Of a stretch of DNA of 64,000 nucleotides, positions 12,624 to 23,800 are shown one piece after another (the first letter of the stretch is position 1; each line of letters begins with the position of its first letter). Below the pieces are notes generated by a model. The model was not told where the DNA came from. It saw nothing but the letters and a program-made list of their open reading frames with translations, and did no database searches. The translations under genes were made by a program, and so were the position numbers. The stretch lies in the NCBI GenBank assembly GCA_037693485.1, contig CM075351.1, positions 66,986,001 to 67,050,000 of the forward strand. Direction: 5' to 3'. The stretch comes from Kitagawia praeruptora (lineage: Eukaryota > Streptophyta > Magnoliopsida > Apiales > Apiaceae).

Positions 12624-14757
12624 CTACTTAGCTGGGGATTCTTCCTCGCTGCTCTCCTCGCCCGACTCCTCCTCACCTGAATCCTCTTCCTCGCCGGAAT
12701 CTTCACCTGAAGTTTCTTCCTCGGCTTGATCAACAACCGCCATAGGCTGAGCAGTAGTCTCCACATCTTCGGTTTCCTCCTCCCCGGAAGATGAGGTCGA
12801 ACTGGCTTCATTACGGATCATCCTCTTGCCTGGGATCGGTTGTCGAACAACTCCAACTTTCCTGGTAGGCGGGAGCTTCTTTCCACGGGATCCCGAAGAA
12901 CTTGAGTCTTGACTAGCAGCTGGAAGACGTCTCTTGGGTCCCGACGATCTATGGCTACCTCTAGAACCCGAACATGATGCTTGAGGAACAATCTTGGTTC
13001 CCGATCCAGAAGCAAGAGTTGCACGGTTCTCGCCACCCGTGGTCCAGAAAGGGCAAGGAAAGTTAGAAGGGATGATTATTGAGGGATGTTTGTTACTCAC
13101 AGCATTGATTGCCTTGTCCCAACCAACAGACATGTTGTAAGGGCGCACCTCATCATCATGTTCATCTATGAAACTCAGAAATTCCTCAGAATTATGATAG
13201 GCTTTGATCACCTTGTTGGCATCATCCATCCTCTTTTGAGCTAAAGAGGCAAGTTGTTTTCGGGAAGATAGAGCATTCGCTTCAGCGCGGGCAACCTGAG
13301 AATGTAGATCATCAATTTCCTCCTTGAACCTTGCTGAATCAGTTTTCAAGGATATATTCTCATCCCTGAAAGCCAAGCCTTGGGTGGAAACCGCCTGAAA
13401 ATAGGCATTAGCCTGCAACGAAAAATTGACAAGGCATAAGAAATTTATGAAGGCTAAAATCACACCGAACTTATTAAAAGGAGTGTCATACCTGATATAA
13501 GGCTTGAGCGCCCAGAAGTCGATTTTCATTCATCTTATCCCCGGCATGTAAAGTCACTCTGTCAGGAGGAGTAATCGAGAGCTTGGACCAGTCTAGAGCT
13601 AGGTCAGGACTCCCACAAACCGAATCCTGCTCACATATACCCCATGACGGGATAAAAGGGGTCCTGATAACCCCTTCAGCATTCCGGGATCTTTTCCCGC
13701 CTTGGGAACAGCCTTCCAAGAAGTGAGGGACTCTAGGCTTAGTGGGATTCAGTAGCTCCGCAGCCTTTTTCTTCATCCTTTGAGTCACAGTCGGTTGATT
13801 CTGAGGACGACTGTCAATCTCCTCAGCAGCTGAAATGCAACGAGAAAAACATCGGGATAAGAACAAACAGAGGTCATAATATGGTTAAGTAAGAAATTTA
13901 CCCTCAATGGAAAGAAAGCTAAGTCCAGTCTCAACAAGATTCTTTTCATTCAGAAAAGTTTTGTAATGGGTACAACCATCATCAGCTAGGAGCTTATCTC
14001 GGTCTAGTAACTCCGAATCTGTAAGATCACACACGAAATGTGAACTATCTTCCACATGTCCAAATCTCTTCACAAAGTAGTGGCCCCAGTCACCACCTTC
14101 CCACTCAAGGATTACAAACTCCCTTTCCCAGAAATGTTGGGAATCTGGAAAAGAAAAGGGATTCACTCTATGCGGTAGTTTGGCTCGGTGTTGAAGGCTG
14201 ATCCATCCTTTTTTGCAGTCAGAAGAGTTTCTGGCCCCGAAGATACTCCGAAACATCGTGGTAGACAGTGGGATGCTCAGCTGACGGCATCTTATTATAA
14301 AAATAATGATGTACCTCCAGGCATTGGGATACAATTGACAAGGGTGAATTTGGTACTCCGCTAACAATCTGATGATAAAATCATCAACTGGAAATCTGAA
14401 TCCAGCCTCTAGGGCACCCCAGGGAACACAAATTCTCTCAGGACGCCAGTTACAAGTTCTGTCAGTTAGACTGGGAAGTCGAACTTTAATAGCATCTGGG
14501 AAGTAGTATGTTCTCCTGATCTTTTCGACATCTTTCTCCGTTAACTTGCATGGACTATGAAATGAATCTAAGCTTGCACTATTTGGGAACGCATCCCTCA
14601 TGATGTTTAGCAGATCTAGTAAAGATTCAAATTTATGCTCAACGTATGAAGGGGGTTTTATTTTTTCTTTACCTTTTGCTGTCCTCATCTTGCTCCTTTT
14701 GGCAAATGCTTCCATCATGGAGACCGGAGGGGCAGCTGGTCGGCTGTTCTCTGACAT
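12624..14757 (-). CDS. Antisense spliced ORF of Tat element 1 (660 aa)
   Basis: It lies opposite to gag-pol, between pol and the 3' LTR. Three exons give one open frame: 14757-13902, 13829-13492 and 13412-12624, with GT-AG introns (GTAAAT...CAG; GTATGA...CAG) and consistent phases (856, 338, 789 nt; 660 codons plus stop). The N-terminal half is globular and resembles the plant 'putative gypsy type transposon' family (Pfam Transposase_28-like); the middle is Lys/Arg-rich with a predicted coiled coil (after KTDSARFKEEIDDL); the C-terminus is a long Ser/Glu-rich acidic tail. A TATA box on the minus strand (TATAAAAG, 14904-14897) sits about 140 bp upstream of the ATG. Antisense ORFs at this position are known in Tat/Retand and Grande elements; their function is not established. 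This copy has no internal stop, unlike pol of the same element. Confidence 0.75.
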
Positions 14758-14896
14758 CTTGCTCTTGAAACTTGAACTTGAAGCTGCAAACTTGATCTGG
14801 AATCTTGATCCCCGATTGGGACTGAAAATCTACAGAGCTTAAGAACTTGAAAACTTTGAAAATGAAGAAGTGATTGAAATGAAGGCTACCACTCTT

Positions 14897-14904
14897 CTTT
14901 TATA
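14897..14904 (-). promoter_or_regulatory. TATA box of the antisense ORF
   Basis: TATAAAAG on the minus strand, about 140 bp upstream of the antisense ATG at 14757. It would place a start site near 14870. Prediction from sequence only. Confidence 0.5.
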
Positions 14905-15186
14905 GAAGAAACATGACCTGTTGTATCAGGTCAAGGTTCAGCTTGATTCGTGTTTACAGGTCATCTATCGTTTAAAGATGAAAAAAAGGACAGAAACTAC
15001 TCGTTTTATATAGAAAGGATCGTTACAATTCATACGAACTGAGGAGAAACAATCGATATAATTGTTAAAGCTGCAATACAAAAGTTAATTACGCTTAAGG
15101 AGTTAATCCAGGAGATTAGCCATAAGTGTAAAGTTAGCAATGCTAATTAAAGAGTAATATCCTTAGAAGTCACGAGTGACCAAAAC

Positions 15187-15339
15187 AATGACTTGAGATC
15201 AAGATCAAGAATCTTGATCCTTAAGATGATGAATGACTTGAGATCAAGATCAAGAATCTTGATCCTTAAGATGATGAATGACTTGAGATCAAGATCAAGA
15301 ATCTTGATCCTTAAGATGATGAATGACTTGAGATCAAGA
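15187..15339. repeat. 45 bp tandem array
   Basis: Three full copies (15187-15231, 15232-15276, 15277-15321) and one partial copy of a 45 bp unit beginning aatgacttgagatcaag. The copies are essentially identical, so the array is recent. Confidence 0.95.
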
Positions 15340-15887
15340 CCACGGAGTGGCCAACCACGGAGTGGAAGACCACGAAGCGGCCGACCACCCTATTTTAAAG
15401 GCCTTCGGCCGACCACGGAGTGGCCAACCACGGAGTGGAAGACCACGAAGCGGTCGACCACCCTATTTTAAAGGCCTTCGGCCGACCACAGAGTGGCCAA
15501 CCACGGAGTGGAAGACCACGAAGCGGCCAACCACCCTATTTTAAAGGCCTTCGGCCTACCACGGAGTGGCCAACCACGGAGTGGAAGACCACGAACCAGC
15601 CGATCACCCTATTTTGAAGGCCTCCGGCAGACCACGGAGTGGCCAACCACGAAGCGGCCGACCACCACGCCCGAGGGAGCAGCAGCCGACCACGAGACGG
15701 CCGACCACCGCACCCGGGGACGTGCCAACCGACCACGGAGTGGAAGACCACCGTGCAGCCGACCTCCGTGGAATGAACTGCCCCGGCCGATCACCGTGTG
15801 GCCGACCACGGTGAATCGTGCCCCTCCGGCCGATCACGGGCTAGCCGACCACGAGCTACCCGTTGATCCGGCCGATCACGGGTAGTT
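15338..15887. repeat. 73 bp tandem array with degenerate GC-rich tail
   Basis: Four copies at exactly 73 bp spacing (starts 15338, 15411, 15484, 15557) and a fifth diverging after 15630. Each unit contains gaccacggagtggccaacc and an inverted repeat aaggccttcggcc. To about 15887 the same short motif (ccgaccacg) persists irregularly. The apparent ORFs here are overlapping repeat translations and are not called as genes. Confidence 0.95.
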
Positions 15888-16004
15888 TGTGGTCCTAGAA
15901 CCCGACTTTTTCAGCAGTTCTCGGATAGTTTCTAGACCTGAATCTCGACTTTTTCAGCGAATTTCGGATGATTTTCAGTACTGAAACGAGATTAAGATTA
16001 GTGC

Positions 16005-16330
16005 CGATTAAGCACAGATTAGTGCCGATTAGCACAGATTAGTGCCGATTAGCGCAGATTAGTGCCGATTAAGCACAGATTAGTGCCGATTAGCACAGAT
16101 TAGTGCCGATTAGCGCAGATTAGTGCCGATTAAGCACAGATTAGTGCCGATTAGCAAAGATTAGTGCCGATTAAGCACAGATTAGTGCCAATAAGCACAG
16201 ATTAGCACCAATTAGTGCTGTTAGTGCCGTTTTATGCCGTTTAACATCGTTTAACACTGTTTAAACGTTGTTTGAGGCTGATTAGCGCTGTGTAGTGTCG
16301 TTTAACACTGATTAGTGTCGTTCAACATCG
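16005..16330. repeat. 17-20 bp tandem array
   Basis: About a dozen copies of a short unit (gattagtgccgattaagcac and variants with agcgc or agcac), decaying toward 16330 into gttta-rich versions. The third array in the 3' untranslated part of Tat element 1. Confidence 0.9.
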
Positions 16331-16472
16331 TCGTAAATGCGTCGGTCGCTCCACGCTTTACATTAAGATGATATTGTTGAAAATACTCGCTCAAGAGTAC
16401 TAAACCCTGACCCGAGTCTCGGAAAAGGCCGTTAAAACTTCAAGGAAAACCTGATCAATTTTCCTAGAAGTT

Positions 16473-16482
16473 GGGGGGCAAA
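16473..16482 (+). promoter_or_regulatory. Polypurine tract
   Basis: ggggggcaaa immediately before the 3' LTR, the usual primer site for plus-strand synthesis. Confidence 0.8.
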
Positions 16483-16977
16483 TGATATGGGCTAAAAATA
16501 AACCCTAAAGACACATTTAATGTGGCATTAATTAAACCTAGAATGGTCCAAAAGTGGGGCCCACCAGTTGGGCCCAAACCCTAATTATAATATTAATTTC
16601 GTAATTAATATTAAGGGTAGTAAAACAACTCAGCAAATAAGAGTCAAACAAGAATACGATTCTTGCTTGACTTAGCCTCCAAGATACATATCTCAACATG
16701 GAAACTGATTCATACATGGAAGGAGACTAGAACCTTCTAGTCGGTGACTTGCCCACCAAGTCACTTAACCCTACTACGATTTTAGGGCTTCTCAGCCTAT
16801 ATAAAGGGTCTGACCCCTCATTCTCAGAACTACGTTTTCTTGGCTTGATTCTCTAATACAGAGATACGTAGGCATTTTGCGAGGACCGTTTAGTCTCGAA
16901 CGCAGAAGCAGCCATTAAAGCACGAAACTCCCGAACCCTAACCGTCATAATCATAACCTAGTTTTTATTCCACAACA
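16483..16977 (+). repeat. 3' LTR of Tat element 1
   Basis: 495 bp, TGATATGGGC...CCACAACA, followed by TSD tctac (16978-16982). It differs from the 5' LTR at six transitions only. Confidence 0.95.
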
Positions 16978-17245
16978 TCTACTAATGGGACAAATATATG
17001 GTCTAGGATAAAAAATAACTTAAATAAAATATTGAAATAATTTTTTCGAATCTAAAGTCAATATCAACTCGACCATTTGAGTTCTTTCAAAAAAAAAAAA
17101 CTCGACCATTTGAGTATTTTATGTTATGAGCCCAAAAATAAAAGAAAACAACCCATGTAATGGGTGATGGCCCAAAATATTCATATGGGAGCCATGCTGG
17201 CCCTTTTTACTGACTGAAAACGCTACATCGTCTACCGTGATATGA

Positions 17246-17435
17246 GGGGTGTTGCGGAACACCGTGTTCCGTATCATGGGGTGTTGCGGAACACCATGTT
17301 CCGTATCATGGGGTGTTGCGGAACACCGTGTTCCGTATCATGCTAACACGGAAGATGGTGTTCCGTATCATGCATAATACGGAACACGGTGTTCCGTATT
17401 ATGCTAATACGGAGGACGATTCTCCGTATCCCGTC
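17246..17435. repeat. Palindromic minisatellite upstream of ABCB26
   Basis: Three perfectly spaced 32 bp units (starts 17246, 17278, 17310), then three diverged units of 30-31 bp. Each early unit holds the near-palindrome ggaacaccgtgttcc; later units alternate with its reverse form (ggaacacggtgttcc). It lies 0.4-0.6 kb upstream of the ABC transporter start codon. The rest of 16983-17843 holds no gene. Confidence 0.9.
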
Positions 17436-17843
17436 GGTATTTCGGGCCATTTTTTTCAAAATCAGTATTTTGGACAAAAACTTGTGAAAAATAGGCATTT
17501 TGGTAATTCTCTCACATGTAATTCACATTTTCCTTATATTTACCACACGTGTCTAAAGAAGCATGTGTAATAACAATTCTGGTCCGCAATATTTTCCATT
17601 TTTTTTCATCATTTTTCTTCATTGAAAATTGAAATATATAAGCCAGTTATTTGGATAACAAGCTTAGCCGAAACCGCTAAATATCTGAACTTTTTCTACA
17701 ACTCCACACTTCTCAACTTCAATGGCGTGACAACATATAAAACAACACAATTATACTATCACACAAAATATTATTACACATTTTGTATTATTACATGTAC
17801 TATATTATTACATGGTCAAGAATTGTGAAACCAATTTACAACC

Positions 17844-20800
17844 ATGTCTTTAACACTATGCAATCATCTTCATTCTTGCACTTTCATTTCTTCACTTCAT
17901 CAATCACAAAATTTCATTAAATTAACACCCAATTCACTCAAATTTAGCTCTAATAAAACAAGGATCCGAATTTTGTACCCGACCCGGAGAAAACGGGCCA
18001 CCGTTTCTGCTACTGTTAATGGGTATTCAGCTGTGCAGGGAAGCAATTCAGATGAAACCAATGTGGAATTTGGGGAAAAAGTTCGAAACTTTATCGAAAA
18101 TTTCCGGGCTGTTTTGCCTGGAGGAAGGTGGTGGAAGTTTGATGATGATGTGCAGATTGAAATGATGGCTCAACCAGTGACTGTTTGGAAGGCGCTTTCG
18201 AGAATGTGGGAGCTTATAAGTCAAGATAGAGTGCTTGTCTTTGCTGCATTTGCTGCCCTCATTGTTACTGCTGTATGCTACCTAGCTCATACTTTGTGTG
18301 TTTATATGTGATTGTAGTAATATGAGTTTTTTTGTAGTTAGTTTTCGAAGAATATTTGAGTAGTTATTGAGGTAAAGTTCGGAACTTTAATCGATTTTGT
18401 GGTTTTGGGATTTTAAGATTGGTGGCGTCAGGCGTGGTGCATTTTGATAAAGATGGTTGTTTTATTCCGGCCTTTCATTTCGTTACACATTTTAAGGATA
18501 GTTCCATAACTTATTTTTAAAATTTTTTTTTTTGAATAAAAATTAAAACATTAAAAGAAGAAAAAATTAAAATAATTTATGGAACTATAGTCTTGTGACT
18601 GTTCTTGTAACCGGTGCTCGTGAAAAAATGTGTGTCAAACCCTTTGTCCCAAATGTAAAGAATGAGAGGGACCGAGGGAATATGTATATATGATTCGAAC
18701 CAATACGAGGTACTGGTAGTTATGTGTAGTGGATCATTTGAGTACTACTTGGGATAAAGTTAGGAACTTTAAGCGGATAATTTGAGGACTACTTAGGATA
18801 AAGTTGGGAAATTTTAGCGATTATGGTGTTTCACCAGTTTATGTTTGGTGCATTTTTGTAAACATGTATGTATATAATATGATTTGAACTAATATGAGTT
18901 ATTGGTGGTTAGTTTTAGAAGATCATTTTAGTAGTAATTACGATGAAGTTTGAAAATTTAAGCAATTTTGGGGTTTTAAGTAGTTTAAGATTGTTGCATT
19001 TTGATAATGATGGCTACTGTGTATGGATGCTTGGTTGTTTGCTTCTTATTTTGAAATTTATTCTTGTTGTGCAGCTTTCTGAGATCTCAATTCCACATTT
19101 CTTGACAGCCTCTATATTTACTGCTCAAAGTGGTCAAGTTGCGGTTTTTCACAGGAATGTGCGCCTTCTAGTTTTGCTATGTGTCACTTCAGGAATATGC
19201 AGGTTCAGTTCTACCTTATTGAATTCTTCAGAGAGAATGATCACGGCAGTCTATGTGCTTTAGGGGATATATATGACAAAGTTTTTAAAATGAAGACTTG
19301 TCTTATTGTTACTCCACCATGCATGTGTTTAACATCATATTTCAATTTTGATTATCTAATTCCATGTTCTACTTTTTTAATTTACAGTGGTCTGCGAGGT
19401 TGCTTTTTTGGCATAGCAAATATGATCCTTGTGAGTTTATATGTAGTTTGTCTTTTCATTTCTTCTAGCAAAATTGGTTCAGTAGCAAGGAAGCATAGAC
19501 TTAAAGTTGCCATTATTAGAATGAGCGACTGAAATATCATTCCTTCATTTTTTAACTATATTATGTCTTATATTCTGTTTTGTACAAGAAGTAGTTTCTT
19601 ATGCTAAGAGAACTTGTATATTTTTTCCATTGAAAAATAATTTAAACCAATGTGTTACACATGCTATGGAGTGCTCATTTTGGATGCCATATCAAAATTT
19701 ATATTTTTTCATTTTTTTCACAATCTAAAATTTCGTTGCTGATCTGTCTTCGCTGCATCTGTGCCTAATGTGCTCTGTTCCAATACTTTTGTAGGTTAAG
19801 CGAATGAGGGAAAAATTGTATTCCACTCTTCTTCTTCAGGTTCTGGAGTATATATTTTAAAATCACTTATCTATTTTAAATTCTCCGTTTGGTTGAGAGG
19901 CATTTGGATGAGGTAGGAATGGAATGAAAAACTGTGATAAAAAATTAAAGGGTAGAGAAGGGTGTAAGAAGGAAAAGTGATTTTTTTTTTTTAATGAGGT
20001 TTCTGAAGAAAATAAGTAGGGAGGATAATGAAGATTCATCCTCATATTGGTAGGTTTGATCTCTTGTTTAGGTAGGAACGGGATGAAGGAAGGAAATAGG
20101 GAAATAAAAACTATATGTTAAACCACCAAAGCATAAATTTTGTACCATTCCCTCCCAATCGCGTTTTGTCCGACCAAATGAAGCATAAGTCTTTTTATTT
20201 TCTTAAAACACAGATATATGTTTTCACTTTTCATTATTCTATTTCAATATTTTTTTTCAATTTTGTTTACCTCCATGTAGGACATATCATTCTTTGATGC
20301 AGAGACTGTTGGTGATTTGACTAGTAGGCTTGGGGCAGATTGTCAGCAAGTATCACGTGTCATTGGAAATGATCTGAATTTGATTTTTCGCAATGTTCTT
20401 CAGGTTCCTTCCCTGAGCAAAAAACTGATGGTTTCTGGCTTTCTCTATAAACTGAAAGATAATTATAAATATCTTGTTTTCAGGCCACTGGTGCTTTAAT
20501 CTACTTGTTGGTTTTGTCGTGGCCTCTTGGTATGATTACCTTGGCAATATGCTGTGCTCTGTTTACCATTATGCTCTTCTATGGCAAGTAAGATATATGG
20601 TTCATATGTGAGATAAATTATAGGAACTTGTCTGTGCTCGTAATACCAAGTTGGAACTTGTCTGTGCTCGTAATACCAAGATTTCTTTACAGATGAACTA
20701 TATGTTATGTATCTGTTAATTTTTACTGACTTGAACATTGGAATAAGAAAGTGAATGATGTACTACAGAATCAATGACAAGATTTAATAAGAAGCGAAAG

Positions 20801-23800
20801 TTGTAGTAAAGCCGAGGGACCATACAAACAAGAATTAATGTTAAAGCAAGACTGCTTCAGAACCCGATTCTTATGCTTGTTCCCACAAAAATTATTTTTT
20901 CCCAAACTTCTGCATCAGAATGGTTGCAAACTTTCACTTGTTTTTCCTCATTTATGTAACTTCATGATTTTCTTTTTTGCCAAGTATAAATTCATGCAGA
21001 TGCTTCTCTAAAAGAAAACAAACATCAATTCCTCTGTAATAAACTTCCGTACGTAAAATGTGTCTTTTCCTTCATATTGATGTCTATGTTTGCTTATTAC
21101 GATTTCTACGTGCTTTAATTAAGGTACCAGAAGAAAGCAGCTAAGCTAACTCAAGAGTTCACTGCTTCTTCCAACGAAGTAAAACCGATAACTTTTTGTT
21201 AGTTTTGATGGAATGTCATTTCCGCTTAAGTCCTTATCATAATACTTCCCTCACGCTTCATAGGTTGCCCAAGAGACACTCTCTCTGATGAGAACTGTTC
21301 GTGTTTATGGAACAGAGCACCATGAAACTCAAAGGTAACTGTGCTTCTAGTTATAGTTTTGTACAAGCAGTACTTTTTAGTACCACTACTCGGATAAAAA
21401 TGTCATGAGCTTCAAAGATAAACAAGCATTCGGGAAACATTTGGAACCGTATACCTTGTATTTGACACACGTTATCTGCTCTACCTTTGTAAACAGGTAT
21501 AATAAGTGGCTTGATAGATTAGCTGATATAAGTTTGCGACAGAGTGTGGCTTATGGAATTTGGAACCTCAGCTTTAATACTCTTTATCACTCAGTGCAGG
21601 TCAAGTCTTACTGATGCTTGTCATGATCATAAAGTCACTTATGTTATTAATTAAACTAGTTTGTCCGCAAACCTCTACCCTTTGTACTATCTTTCCGCAA
21701 CATGTATATACTATAATCACTTGAAACAGTTTTTTTAAATACTGACCGCTGTCATGCACATGCTTTACACGCCTGTGTCCTGCACATGCTCTACACATGA
21801 TTGTATCACTTAAGTTAAATATATAAATATTTAAATGTATAGAAATTCTTTTCTTTTTGTAAATGTTAACTGGGATTCCGAGTAGACTAGTCTGATATCA
21901 TGTTAAGCAGGAATGTATACAGATATATTGTATTAAAACATTATATTAACAATATTTGAACAACATAATAACAGTCTGCTTGGAATTCTGTCAAATGTCA
22001 ACAACATGTACATGAATAAAAGATTTTATACATATTAAATTAATCTATTCAAACTCAGTTGATACAATAATGTGCAGAGCACAGTAATACACAGGTATGC
22101 ACTTACAAAATATGAACATTTTCAAAAGATAATAAATCAAGTAAAATTTCAAACTACAGCGCACTGATTGCGACTTCAAGTAGGTTGTAGTTTTCTTAGC
22201 TATCACCAAAAACCTGGGTTATACCCCCTCCCAAATCTGGGCATATATGTCATTCCAATTGGTTTTTGTTAAGTATGAAGAAACCAAGAACATTTTGAGG
22301 ACGAAGAACTTCATATTTGCATTTCATTTTCCTTAGGTAGTGAAATTAGACATCAGTGATGTGTAAAAACTGTAAACAATCTTTATTCTAGCATTTGCGG
22401 AGTTTTCTTGATTCTCAATACTCTATTATCTGGTGTATGCCTATCTACAAGCTTAGAAATCAGTAGGGTTTTGTTGGATTTACATCAATTTAGCATGACA
22501 ATGTCCTAAGCTATTTCATCTTCTTTGTTTTAATAACGCTACATTACTATATTTTGAACCACAAAAGATGTTGATAAAATATGCTGTATCATGCAACAGA
22601 TCTCTTGATTTTTGTTCAGAAAACCTTGTTCCAATTGTAAATGTTCCATCTTAGCATATAGAAGGGATTCCTAATTTCCATAACGTCATAGTAACTGCAT
22701 CATCATGCTTGAAAATAATACTAAGTATTGGTACATACCTAAAGTGTTGTCTCCACACTTGGAGCTTAAACTTAGAGCTCAGATATACTTCAAAAACACT
22801 TTCAATGTAATGTAGTGACTTCCGCATCATACTTTAAAACTAAATTCACTTCATGGTGCATATTTTATTTAATAGGTTATGGCTGTGCTGATTGGAGGAA
22901 TGTCTATTCTAGCTGGTAGTTTGACGGCTGAGCAACTTACAAAATTCATACTGTACAGTGAATGGTTGATTTATTCAACTTGGTGGGTGGGAGACAATGT
23001 GTCATCGCTGATGCAATCTGTTGGGGCTAGTGAAAAAGTGTTTCAGTTGATGGACCTTTCGCCCAGTGACCAGTTCACGCATCAAGGCAAGCAATTTTGA
23101 ATCTGATCTGTTTTGCTATGAACATATAATCAATTTAGCAATGATGATATTGTTTTTCACCATTGCATACTGAACTGACATGGCCTTCTTTTACGTCTTT
23201 TGGAATTATAGTTAAATCTTTTTACGCTTTACAATACTATACACAACTCAGTGACATTAGAATCACACTTTACATTGGATGCTTAAATTTGGTTTGTTGT
23301 TCAGCTGTTCAACAGTATTTTTCATGTTGACCTCTACATAAAATGAATGCTTGAATTTTGATAAATTGCAGGATTGAAGTTGGAAAAACTCAATGGTCGC
23401 ATTGAGTTTAAGGATATTTGTTTTTACTATTCTTCGAGAGAAACGGTATGTCTTATTATTTTGTCGAATGTATCTCTTTAGATCACCCTTCATAGGGGTA
23501 AAAAGAATGAGAATATTTTGACCATTCTTTCATTTTTACTCGATTCTCGTAAAATCTAGCTGAATGAATTGCAGTTTATCTCTGTCAGTATGTATGTCTT
23601 TCTATTTACATGTTTATATTTCTTCTTTCATTGATCTGCATATATTGTGTTGTGGAAGATACTATTGAAGCATTTTGGTTTACATGTCTGTTTATGAGTG
23701 ATTTTCCTTGTATTTGTTTGATAAGTACATTGAAGATTTCATATAGTATAATAGGAACAAAAATCATATGGTAGCCTAGAAAATTGTATACAAAATTTGC

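Larger units (their letters stand above)
1667..16977 (+). mobile_element. Ty3/gypsy Tat-lineage (Retand-like) LTR retrotransposon
   Basis: Complete element: 5' LTR 1667-2161, primer-binding site 2164-2179, gag-pol on +, antisense ORF on - (14757-12624), three tandem-repeat arrays, polypurine tract 16473-16482 and 3' LTR 16483-16977. The 5-bp TSD tctac is exact (1662-1666, 16978-16982). Domain order is gag, protease, reverse transcriptase, RNase H, a second RNase H-like domain, integrase. The dual RNase H and the antisense ORF downstream of pol are marks of the Tat clade. The LTRs are equally long (495 bp) and differ at six positions, all transitions (1.2%), so the insertion is young, roughly half a million years if a grass-like rate of 1.3e-8 per site per year is assumed. 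It cannot move autonomously: pol has three in-frame stops and a 4.3 kb insertion at 7667-11969. Confidence 0.93.

Noticed and set aside
15193..15885. Several overlapping ORFs of 60-130 codons on both strands
   Set aside because: They are translations of the 45 and 73 bp tandem arrays; open frames arise because 45 is a multiple of three and the GC-rich 73 bp unit has few stops.
15338..16330. CRISPR-like direct repeats
   Set aside because: Units are contiguous tandem repeats without unique spacers, in a plant retrotransposon.
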